Source of the DNA: Gammaproteobacteria bacterium
GTDB lineage: Bacteria; Pseudomonadota; Gammaproteobacteria; GRL18
Assembly (NCBI GenBank): GCA_016744995.1
Contig: JADGDG010000003.1
Location: 62,001 to 126,000 of the forward strand
Length of the DNA: 64,000 bases
Direction of reading: 5' to 3'
Notes under the pieces: generated by a model
The model's input: the letters and a program-made list of their open reading frames with translations, nothing else
Databases searched by the model: none
What the model was told of the DNA's origin: nothing
Part shown: positions 21,883 through 29,552 of the stretch, in pieces
How positions within the stretch are numbered: position 1 is the stretch's first letter
Layout of the letters: every line of letters begins with the position of its first letter
Made by a program: the position numbers and the translations under genes

Positions 21883-22704
21883 ATGGACACTGATACAACG
21901 CTAAAACATGGTATAAAAATTCGTCACCCTGAATTTGATTTCAAAAGTAATATACCTCAATACTGGTTTTGCGATAACCCGGTCATTACCCACAATTTTA
22001 ACGGCTATAATTTGCTGTTTCCTGAATTTGAACGCTTTTTTGTTCGTTCAGTGAATTATTTCAGATCACAAATCCATGACCCAAAATTATTGCAACAAGT
22101 TATAGTTTTCAGTGCTCAGGAATCATTACACGCACAAGCGCATGAAGATTACTTTAAAGTGCTTGAGCGACAGGGCTATAAAATTGATCGTTTTTTACGC
22201 TATTATAAGCGCTATGCTTTAATGATAGAACGGATGGCAACACCTAAACTCTGTATCGCACTCACTGCAGCCGCAGAACATTATACTGCCACTATTGCCC
22301 ACATCGTTTTCACTAACCCGGAATTATTTCATGGGATGCATCCCACCATGAAGAAACTTATCATCTGGCACTCTGCCGAAGAAGTGGAACATAGAAGTGT
22401 TGCATTTGATGTGATGAAAACAGTTGGAGTCAACTACCCTACCCGGCTGCTTGCATTTTTTATGACATCTCTGGACATGCTTTTATGGTCAACTCTCAGC
22501 ACTCTCATGCTGCTGCATCAGGATAGAATTTCTTTGCTTAAAAGTTTTCAGTTTAAGCGCCAGTTCAGTAAACAATTCGGCTCCATCAAAAGACAAATGA
22601 GACAGTCTTTACTGGCCTATATCAAAGCAGACTTTCACCCCGATGATATTAATGATCTTCAACAGGCACATAAGCAGCTTAAGGAAGTAGGTATTAATGA
22701 GTAA
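21883..22704 (+). CDS. Ferritin-like 'metal-dependent hydrolase' family protein (COG3687 type)
   Basis: A 273-residue helical protein. Carboxylate/histidine motifs ESLHAQAHEDYF (near residue 84), AAAEHYTA (near 126) and HSAEEVEHRSVAFD (near 167) resemble a four-helix di-iron site. This pattern is typical of the predicted metal-dependent hydrolase family PF10118, whose chemistry is unproven. A di-iron oxygenase is equally plausible. GGAG precedes the ATG. It overlaps iorA by eight bases, so it is translationally coupled to the 2-oxoacid oxidoreductase genes and opens the nine-gene run. Confidence 0.8.
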   Translation: MDTDTTLKHGIKIRHPEFDFKSNIPQYWFCDNPVITHNFNGYNLLFPEFERFFVRSVNYFRSQIHDPKLLQQVIVFSAQESLHAQAHEDYFKVLERQGYKIDRFLRYYKRYALMIERMATPKLCIALTAAAEHYTATIAHIVFTNPELFHGMHPTMKKLIIWHSAEEVEHRSVAFDVMKTVGVNYPTRLLAFFMTSLDMLLWSTLSTLMLLHQDRISLLKSFQFKRQFSKQFGSIKRQMRQSLLAYIKADFHPDDINDLQQAHKQLKEVGINE

Positions 22705-24541
22705 CACACGATTCGGAGATGGCAATGATGCTATTGCCTGGGCCGCACAAGATGCCGGGGTTAACTATATTTCCCACTACCCCGGCTCGCCAGTTAATCG
22801 TGTTATTAATGTCTTAGAAGAATCAAATCATCAATACATTATCAACCACGCACTAAATGAACATATAGCAGCTTTATCTGTTATGGGGGCGAGTCTTTGT
22901 GGTGCACGTTCATTATTGATAATGAAACATGTGGGGCTCAATATTGCTGCAGATCCGCTGAACTATTCCGCTGTCACACAAATAAAGGGCGGTATGGTGA
23001 TTGTCGTAGGCACTGATCCCGGCGCCCGCACCAGTACCGGGGAAGAGGATGTCCATTGGTATGCACCACAATTTAATTTACCATTATTAGAGCCGGCTAC
23101 AGTACAGGATGTGTATCATTTTGTTCAGCAGGCATTTGAACTTTCAGAGCAATCCCGGCTGCCAATTTTGATCTTTGTACCGGGCAGGTTGGCCTATCAA
23201 TCCAGTCTTATATCACGCAATCCATCTGAAACAATCAAAAATGCCCCTTTACCTGAGTTTAGTTTTCAAAAAGATCCTGATACATTAATTAATGTTGGTA
23301 AAAGAGCAATAAAAAATCATCGTCAGCATATTCTTCGCCTGAAAAAATTTCAGCAGCAATCAACTGATCATTTCAGCACACATTTTAACCCTGAGGCAAG
23401 CTTTGGTGTGGTCACCCGGGGAGCCAGTTATAGTATTTGTTATGAAATCATTAGCTCATTAGATCTGACTGATAAAATACACTTGCTCAATATTGAATTA
23501 ACCTACCCCTTAAATATAAACTGCTTTATTAATTTTGCACAAAACAAACAGAAGATTATTATCATTGAAGATCAGGATGGGTTTCTGGAAACCATGATCA
23601 AGCGAGAAGCTTTTGGTCTGATCCAGTGCACGGTTCAGGGAAAAGATCTATTTCCAATCTGGGGAGAGCTGAATGATGATCTGATCAGGAAATATTTGGC
23701 TAAAGAATTTAATTGCTTAGCAGAAGAAATCAATAATGATAACAAGCTGGATATTCATATTAACTGCCCTGAGCGCCCTGGTACTTTTTGTGAAGGTTGC
23801 CCACATCGTTCCTCTTTTTATGGTATAGACAAGGCGCTTGATGAAATCAGACTAGAGCAGGGAGACCATCTGCAAACTTCAACCGGAATTATTGGCGGGG
23901 ATATTGGCTGTTCATCATTGCCGCCACATCGTACAGACTGGCTATTATGCATGAATGCTGGTATCGGCATATCTCAGGGTATTGCTCACTTGCTGCCTGA
24001 ACAAAATCTGGTTTCTACCGGTGGTGAAGGCAGCCTTTTTCACGGCGGATTAATTGCCCTGCAAAGTGCTGTTGAAAATGAAATCAACCTGACTCATATA
24101 ATTTTTGATAACCGCAGTATCGCAATGACCGGGCATCAAAATTCTCCAACATCAACGGGGAAAGTTGATCTGGAAAAATTACTGGAAGCTATTGGTGTCG
24201 AACATATTTTTACAGTCAATGCCTTTGTTTCTTCACAAACCAGCCAAGCGATTAAAGAAGCAACAAAACTTCATGGCGTAAAAGTCATCTGGGTACAGGG
24301 AGATTGTGCTCTACAACCCAATCCAGAGGCTCTGAGACGTTTTAAAGAACGTAAGCTGTTTATCCACAATGAACTCTGCAAAAATTGCTCTTTGTGTTAT
24401 GAACAACTGCAATGCCCTGCTATTATACTGACTGCTCAAAAACTGCTGGAGATTGATCTCCATCGCTGTCGACGTTGTGCAGCCTGCTTAGATGTTTGTC
24501 CAAATAATGCCATTGAGGTTGATGATTGCCATGCAGGATAA
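22697..24541 (+). CDS. iorA: Indolepyruvate ferredoxin oxidoreductase alpha subunit-like protein
   Basis: A thiamine diphosphate enzyme that oxidatively decarboxylates 2-oxoacids (classically aryl pyruvates) to acyl-CoA with reduction of ferredoxin. The 614-residue product has an N-terminal pyrimidine-binding domain (YPGSPVNRV, HVGLNIAADPL). A CEGCPHR motif lies near residue 364, and the TPP-binding GGDIGCSS...LCMNAGIGISQGIA and DNRSIAMTGHQNSP follow. Two C-terminal [4Fe-4S] motifs are C-x2-C-x2-C-x5-C-P (near 560) and C-x2-C-x2-C-x3-C-P (near 589). Strong AGGAAG-type site upstream. Substrate is uncertain. Confidence 0.92.
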   Translation: MSNTRFGDGNDAIAWAAQDAGVNYISHYPGSPVNRVINVLEESNHQYIINHALNEHIAALSVMGASLCGARSLLIMKHVGLNIAADPLNYSAVTQIKGGMVIVVGTDPGARTSTGEEDVHWYAPQFNLPLLEPATVQDVYHFVQQAFELSEQSRLPILIFVPGRLAYQSSLISRNPSETIKNAPLPEFSFQKDPDTLINVGKRAIKNHRQHILRLKKFQQQSTDHFSTHFNPEASFGVVTRGASYSICYEIISSLDLTDKIHLLNIELTYPLNINCFINFAQNKQKIIIIEDQDGFLETMIKREAFGLIQCTVQGKDLFPIWGELNDDLIRKYLAKEFNCLAEEINNDNKLDIHINCPERPGTFCEGCPHRSSFYGIDKALDEIRLEQGDHLQTSTGIIGGDIGCSSLPPHRTDWLLCMNAGIGISQGIAHLLPEQNLVSTGGEGSLFHGGLIALQSAVENEINLTHIIFDNRSIAMTGHQNSPTSTGKVDLEKLLEAIGVEHIFTVNAFVSSQTSQAIKEATKLHGVKVIWVQGDCALQPNPEALRRFKERKLFIHNELCKNCSLCYEQLQCPAIILTAQKLLEIDLHRCRRCAACLDVCPNNAIEVDDCHAG

Positions 24542-25160
24542 AACAATCTGCAATCTTATTATCTCTGGTATTGGGGGACAAGGCATTAATAGTCTTGCTC
24601 TGGTACTGGCTGATTTTTTTTACCAGTCCGGTTACGGCTGTCAGTTCACTATTCATAAAGGTGGTGCACAATCATTAGGCAGTGTTTATGCAGAGTTCCG
24701 GATCAGTAAACAGAAACTAGCCGTATTGGGTCCGGGAATTCCCCATAATCAATTGGATATTCTGATTGCTCTGGAGCCATGGGAAGCTTTACGGCACCTG
24801 TCTCTGGCACACAGCAAAACACTTGTTTACGTTGAAACAGAAACCATGCCGTTATTTACCGAAAGAGACTCTGAGCGGATCACTGGAAAAGAGGCAGCTG
24901 CTCCACTTAAGCTGCCACAAACACAATTACAAGAGCTGCCCTTACACATCCAATGGCAGTCATATCGAAAGACTGCCTTGCAGAAAAATGGCATTGTAAA
25001 AATGGCTAATTATTATGCAGGACTTGATTGTCTTACGGCCATTAAACAGATCTTTGTTCACTGTTCAGACAGCAATGAGAAACATCTCTTTGACAAGCTG
25101 TTTTTTAAACAGATAAAAAAAGCTAAACCACGGCTTGATTTAGATTATGACACAGAATAA
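24531..25160 (+). CDS. iorB: Indolepyruvate ferredoxin oxidoreductase beta subunit-like protein
   Basis: Partner subunit (gamma/beta type 2-oxoacid oxidoreductase). The N-terminal LIISGIGGQGINSLALVLADF is the family's glycine-rich motif, and KGGAQSLGSVYAEFRIS is the next conserved block. The ATG at 24531 gives about 209 residues and overlaps the iorA stop; an ATG at 24522 is also possible. It overlaps the radical SAM gene by 14 bases, indicating coupled translation. Confidence 0.9.
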   Translation: MQDKTICNLIISGIGGQGINSLALVLADFFYQSGYGCQFTIHKGGAQSLGSVYAEFRISKQKLAVLGPGIPHNQLDILIALEPWEALRHLSLAHSKTLVYVETETMPLFTERDSERITGKEAAAPLKLPQTQLQELPLHIQWQSYRKTALQKNGIVKMANYYAGLDCLTAIKQIFVHCSDSNEKHLFDKLFFKQIKKAKPRLDLDYDTE

Positions 25161-26586
25161 ATGGCAGGCTAAACAGGGAAGACCGGCACAACACTGGCAA
25201 CCCTTTAAATTGGACCGGGCAGAATGTCGCTTGTGCCCACGTCATTGTCAGCCAAAAAATAATCGCATGGGTTTTTGTGGTGTACGCGGCACTGTTGAAG
25301 GGAAATTTCAAACATTTAATTTCGGACTCTCACTGGCAGCAACTGAAGAAGTGATTGAAACAGAAGCAGTCAATCACTTTAGTCCCGGCACCCGAATTCT
25401 GAGTATGGGTAATATCGGTTGCATGATGGCGTGTTCCTTTTGCCAGAACTGGGAAACTTCTCAGATAAAGCATCTTGATCCTCAGGCAGTACGACATTAT
25501 AGTCCTGCTGAAGTGGTAGAAATATGTCTGAAAAATAATATCCCAATGATCTCCTGGACATATAATGATCCAGTTGTCTGGCACGAGTTTATTATTGAAA
25601 CTTCCACCCTGGCACAGCAACATGGAATTAAAACACTTTATAAGTCAGCTTTTTATATTGAACAGAAACCCGTTGAAGAGTTATTGCAATGTATAGATAT
25701 TTTCAGTCTGTCATTAAAATCACTTAATGACAAATTTTATCAGAAACACACGAAGGCCAGAATTCAGCCGGTACTTGAGCGAATTAAACAAGTTGCAGCA
25801 TCAGATAAACATCTCGAGATCAGTCAACTCCTCATTCCCGAATTAAACGATTCAGATGAGGATATTATCCAGACAATTGACTGGGTATTAAAAAACCTGG
25901 GCACCGAGATACCTCTGCATTTTGTTGCCTTCCATCCTGCTTATCAATACCAACAAGTTAACCGAACAGACGTCTCCAGCCTCAAACAGGCACGCAGGCT
26001 TGCATATTCAAAAGGCCTGAAGCATATCTACCTTGGGAATACTTTGGACGCAGGGTTAAATGATACATTTTGCCAGCAATGCGGCGTACTTCTGGTGCAG
26101 CGTTATGGACTGCATGCTAATGCAATTAATCTGGATGAACATTCACACTGCTGTCAATGCGGCACTCTCTCCTCTATCATCAGACCATTATCATCCTCAC
26201 CTGAATTAACCTTCCCTTCCTTCAGCATGGAGACATCTACTTTTGATAAAGAAGGAGGAGGCCATACTGAAGACACTAAGAAAAAACAAATAATAATCCA
26301 CTGGCATGAAGAAGCTCAAAGCATTCACATCCTGCAACTTGATGCTAAAGGTGCAAGTGATACTCTATTTATTCGTTCTATTGGTTATAATCATGGTATT
26401 AAAAAAACCTTGTCACATGGACTTGAGCGTTTTATTATTTCACGTCAGCATCCTTCTGAGACCGGGGTGGTGATCAGCTGGGAGTCAGATTGCCAGTATC
26501 AAGCTCTGGCATTATTAGATCGGGCTCATTATCCTACGTATTCATGTACATCAGAACAACAGATAATGCCGCTTATATCAGATTAA
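25147..26586 (+). CDS. AmrS-like radical SAM enzyme with extra C-terminal domain
   Basis: The 479-residue protein has a family-typical N-terminal Cys set (C27, C30, C34, C44 in CRLCPRHC...GFCGVR). The radical SAM cluster motif is C-x3-C-x2-C at C92, C96 and C99 (GCMMACSFCQN). A cysteine pair CQQCG near 309-312 and CCQCG near 335-338 resemble the AmrS end. AmrS belongs to the AMMECR1/MEMO/radical SAM trio; neither partner is in the window. About 130 further residues (350-479), starting with a Ser/Pro-rich linker, are not recognised. Substrate is unknown. Confidence 0.85.
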   Translation: MTQNKWQAKQGRPAQHWQPFKLDRAECRLCPRHCQPKNNRMGFCGVRGTVEGKFQTFNFGLSLAATEEVIETEAVNHFSPGTRILSMGNIGCMMACSFCQNWETSQIKHLDPQAVRHYSPAEVVEICLKNNIPMISWTYNDPVVWHEFIIETSTLAQQHGIKTLYKSAFYIEQKPVEELLQCIDIFSLSLKSLNDKFYQKHTKARIQPVLERIKQVAASDKHLEISQLLIPELNDSDEDIIQTIDWVLKNLGTEIPLHFVAFHPAYQYQQVNRTDVSSLKQARRLAYSKGLKHIYLGNTLDAGLNDTFCQQCGVLLVQRYGLHANAINLDEHSHCCQCGTLSSIIRPLSSSPELTFPSFSMETSTFDKEGGGHTEDTKKKQIIIHWHEEAQSIHILQLDAKGASDTLFIRSIGYNHGIKKTLSHGLERFIISRQHPSETGVVISWESDCQYQALALLDRAHYPTYSCTSEQQIMPLISD

Positions 26587-26587
26587 A

Positions 26588-26663
26588 TTTTATAAGGCTA
26601 AACTTTATAAGACTAACTTTTATAAGACCAGATTTTATAAGACTTAATTTCATAAGATAAAAA
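26588..26663. repeat. Five tandem 15-bp repeats between the radical SAM and PLP genes
   Basis: TTTATAAG recurs at 26589, 26604, 26619, 26634 and (as TTCATAAG) 26649, each followed by seven variable bases. The period is exactly 15. The array starts right after the radical SAM stop codon and ends about 30 bases before the PLP gene. It could be slippage-prone spacer DNA or a protein-binding array. Confidence 0.8.
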
Positions 26664-26692
26664 ACAAAACAAACAGATAGATAGAAAACAAA

Positions 26693-27829
26693 ATGAATAA
26701 AACACATCCGGAAACAGAAGCTCTGCATTTTAGGATCAATAATGCAGAAACTCACCCTGTTGCAACACCTATCTATCAAAACAGTGCTTTTACTGCAGAC
26801 TCACCCTATTTTTATACTCGTAAAAGCAATCCGAATAATGTTGAATTTGAAGGGGCTCTGGCACTGCTGGAAAAAGCCCGGCATGTTATCAGCACAACAA
26901 CAGGAATGTCAGCAATTATGCTGGTTCTCCAACAGCTTCACCCAGGCGACCATCTGGTAATTAACCAGTATATTTATGGATGCAGTTATAAGCTCTTTCA
27001 ACGATATACTGAGCACATGGGGATAACACTTTCTATTGTTGATTTATCTGAACCTTCCGGACGCGAAAATATTCCTGACAATGTATCAATGGTCATATTT
27101 GAAACACCCACCAATCCTTTTTTAAAAACCATACCAATAAAAGAAGTGTCTGATATTGCCAGGGGGAAATCACCGGGGGCATTAATCGTCGTAGATAATA
27201 CCTGGGCAACCCCTTTGTTTCAAAATCCTTTAGACTGCGGTGCCGACATTTCGCTGGCCAGTGCCACTAAATATATTTCAGGACATAGTGATGTTATGGG
27301 CGGCTTTATTGCGCTGAATGATGATACCTTAGCCGAAGCACTGCTTGAAACACGTTTTTATTCCGGTGCTATTTTGGATCCCAATAGTGCCTGGTTATTA
27401 CGTCGAAGCTTACACACATTCCCTCTGCGCATGCGTGAGCATGTTCAAACCACTCAGAGCCTGTATCATTTTTTAAAAACACGTGATGAGATCAAAATTA
27501 TTTATTACCCCGAGAAATCAACACAACAGTTACGAGACTATGGTGGTATTTTATTTTTCCAATTCAGTGAAGAGCATCAACACAGTTATGCTCAGTTTAT
27601 TCAATCTTTAACACTTTTTGATACCGGTACCGGTATGGCCTGCGTCAGTTCAATGGTCGCTCAGCCCTGGTCAGGCAGCCATGCATCACTGTGTGATAGT
27701 GAAAAAACGGCAATGGGAATTAATACTGATCTGGTAAGGCTCTGCTTTGGTCTGGAGAATAGTCAGGATTTAATCGCTGATTTAGAAACAGCTTTTTTGT
27801 CTCTGAGCGCCCTTGAAACTCATGAATAA
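26693..27829 (+). CDS. Cys/Met-metabolism PLP-dependent enzyme (cystathionine gamma-synthase family)
   Basis: The 378-residue product has the family's substrate/cofactor YTR motif (Y41-R43), the PLP-nitrogen Asp D168 in VVDNTWATP and the Schiff-base Lys K193 in SATKYISGHSDVMGG. Family members catalyse gamma- or beta-elimination or replacement on cysteine, homocysteine and homoserine esters. The specific reaction cannot be told from sequence, and cystathionine or methionine lyase activities are options. It overlaps the desaturase gene by eight bases. Confidence 0.88.
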   Translation: MNKTHPETEALHFRINNAETHPVATPIYQNSAFTADSPYFYTRKSNPNNVEFEGALALLEKARHVISTTTGMSAIMLVLQQLHPGDHLVINQYIYGCSYKLFQRYTEHMGITLSIVDLSEPSGRENIPDNVSMVIFETPTNPFLKTIPIKEVSDIARGKSPGALIVVDNTWATPLFQNPLDCGADISLASATKYISGHSDVMGGFIALNDDTLAEALLETRFYSGAILDPNSAWLLRRSLHTFPLRMREHVQTTQSLYHFLKTRDEIKIIYYPEKSTQQLRDYGGILFFQFSEEHQHSYAQFIQSLTLFDTGTGMACVSSMVAQPWSGSHASLCDSEKTAMGINTDLVRLCFGLENSQDLIADLETAFLSLSALETHE

Positions 27830-28604
27830 TAAACCGCTATTTCCCTGGAAGCTCGCTCTATTTCCTCTATTGGAATTTATTTTTTTTATTGCAGCTCTTT
27901 GGGCCAGCCCTATGTATTTATCTTTGCTTTTTATATTGATTGCAGGTGTTTTATTAAGTTTTAGTATTCACATTTTTTTTCATGAATGTGTCCATTTTAA
28001 AGATGAGTACTCGACCAGTACCCATATTCTCTACTCACTCCTATTGGGTTTGCCCTTTGACGGCTATCGAGTCCATCACTTCAATCACCATACCCATTCT
28101 AATAGTCTGAAAGATTTTTCAACAACCTGGTACCTGGTAAATAATGAAAAAAAAGCCTATTCAGCCTGCCGTTATACTTTTGGCTGGTTACGACAACTTT
28201 CAATAGCAGTTCATGAAGCAGAACCTTTTGATAAGGACATGGACAATGTTAAACAAATTAAATCTCGTATAGGCCCGCAAAAAATAGCCATTATTGGTTT
28301 TTACTTTGTCCTGGCATTGATCAGTTTAAAAGCATTTCTACTTTATTTTACACTAACTTATCTGGGCTGGGCATTTTCTGCCTTACATAATTATGGCCAG
28401 CATCCACCTGATGGAACTAATACTATATGTACTTATGCTAACAAAACGTATAACTGCATTTTTTTTAATAATGGGCTACACTGGGAACATCATCAAAAAC
28501 CGGGTTTAAGTTGGGATCAACTGTCATTAGAGAACAATAGCTCTCGAATAAAATATCCACATTTAGTCAATCCATGCATGGAAATCTTAATGGACAAAAC
28601 ATGA
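27822..28604 (+). CDS. Membrane fatty-acid desaturase-like protein
   Basis: The start is ATG at 27822 (a TTG at 27813 would add three residues), giving 260 residues. The three His boxes of membrane di-iron desaturases are present: HECVH at 54-58, HHFNHHTH at 85-92 and HWEHH at 220-224, plus HNYGQH near 189. Hydrophobic segments lie at about 11-50 and 150-182. It probably desaturates or hydroxylates an acyl or other lipid chain in the membrane; regiochemistry is unknown. It overlaps the next gene by ATGA. Confidence 0.88.
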   Translation: MNNKPLFPWKLALFPLLEFIFFIAALWASPMYLSLLFILIAGVLLSFSIHIFFHECVHFKDEYSTSTHILYSLLLGLPFDGYRVHHFNHHTHSNSLKDFSTTWYLVNNEKKAYSACRYTFGWLRQLSIAVHEAEPFDKDMDNVKQIKSRIGPQKIAIIGFYFVLALISLKAFLLYFTLTYLGWAFSALHNYGQHPPDGTNTICTYANKTYNCIFFNNGLHWEHHQKPGLSWDQLSLENNSSRIKYPHLVNPCMEILMDKT

Positions 28605-28780
28605 ATAAAATCAAGCCTGAACCAAATAACAATAATAGTAATAAGCAAACAAATTCCCGACAACACAATAATGGCAGCATCCTGTCATCATTTTTATTGA
28701 TCATCTGGTATTTGTTCTTAGCAGCCCTGTCCATTACGGCACTGGGTCTGGTTGCACTCTTTGTTGTGTGTATGATTTAA
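28601..28780 (+). CDS. Small one-helix membrane protein
   Basis: The start overlaps the desaturase stop as ATGA, which indicates coupled translation and supports a real gene. The 59-residue product has an Asn-rich hydrophilic N-terminus (about 30 residues), then a hydrophobic helix (SFLLIIWYLFLAALSITALGLVALFVVCMI). No family is recognised. It could be an accessory subunit of the neighbouring membrane enzymes. Confidence 0.6.
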   Translation: MNKIKPEPNNNNSNKQTNSRQHNNGSILSSFLLIIWYLFLAALSITALGLVALFVVCMI

Positions 28781-28808
28781 ACCATGCGTAAATAGAAATG
28801 GAAATAGA

Positions 28809-29552
28809 ATGGAATTCAACCTCATCCATCATCATGACATTCTCGGTTCCGGCAGTCGTCTGAGCTATCAGTTTTTTGTCATTATTGCAATGCTGGCTGG
28901 CGGCTGGCTGGTTCGGGAAGACTCCAGTAAATGGCTCATAACAGCAACACAGCGCTGGAGCATACTTGGAATCGCTTTTTTTGGTGCTCTCATTGGTTCA
29001 GCTATACCGGCTTTTTTTGCCGGCGGTTTTGTTGAACAGCTTGCCTGGTCTGTGCCCATCACCCCAAAGACCGTCATGGGCGGAATTCTCTGTTCTTTTT
29101 TATTTGTTGCAATCTATAAAAAAATAACACTTATTCATTATGATACCAGTGATGGTTTTGCCCGAGGTGCCATTGCGATAATGGCTATTGGCCGTATAGG
29201 CTGCATATTTCAACACTGCTGTTATGGTAAACAAGCCTCCTGGGGAATGCATTTTGGTGATGGATTATTACGTATACCCGTACAATATTTTGAAGCCTTT
29301 GGCCTTTTCGGTATTTTTTTCCTGATTCAATATTTACACACTAAGAATTTATTTTCAGGACGACGACTCTTTATTGTCTTTGCATTATATGGCCTGCTTC
29401 GATTTTCTCTGGAATTCTGGCGACAACAGATCGCTGGTATTTATTTCGGTATTGGTTTCTACCAGTGGATTGCCCTGCTTATTTTATTTACTGGAATTTG
29501 GCAAATTAGTCACCGTTCATTCAATAGAAAACAACAAGTTGAAGCTGCATGA
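28809..29552 (+). CDS. Lgt-family (prolipoprotein diacylglyceryl transferase) paralogue
   Basis: A 247-residue polytopic membrane protein with about seven hydrophobic segments. The Lgt signature is altered: GRIGCIFQHCCYG at 128-140 replaces the usual GR.GNF.N.E..G, but the Arg (R129) remains. Near the end, LLRFSLEFWRQQ (R198, R205) matches the conserved 'R...EF.RQ' segment of Lgt. Lgt moves a diacylglyceryl group from phosphatidylglycerol to a cysteine thiol. The changed motif suggests a different acceptor or role. Overlap with the next gene is ATGA. Confidence 0.82.
   Translation: MEFNLIHHHDILGSGSRLSYQFFVIIAMLAGGWLVREDSSKWLITATQRWSILGIAFFGALIGSAIPAFFAGGFVEQLAWSVPITPKTVMGGILCSFLFVAIYKKITLIHYDTSDGFARGAIAIMAIGRIGCIFQHCCYGKQASWGMHFGDGLLRIPVQYFEAFGLFGIFFLIQYLHTKNLFSGRRLFIVFALYGLLRFSLEFWRQQIAGIYFGIGFYQWIALLILFTGIWQISHRSFNRKQQVEAA

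Noticed and set aside
26588-26663. CRISPR array
   Set aside because: The repeat unit is 15 bases with only seven variable bases and no cas genes nearby; it is a simple tandem array.
26573-26779. Reverse-strand ORF of 68 codons with LIK repeats
   Set aside because: Its sequence is only the translation of the 15-bp tandem array and it overlaps two real genes.
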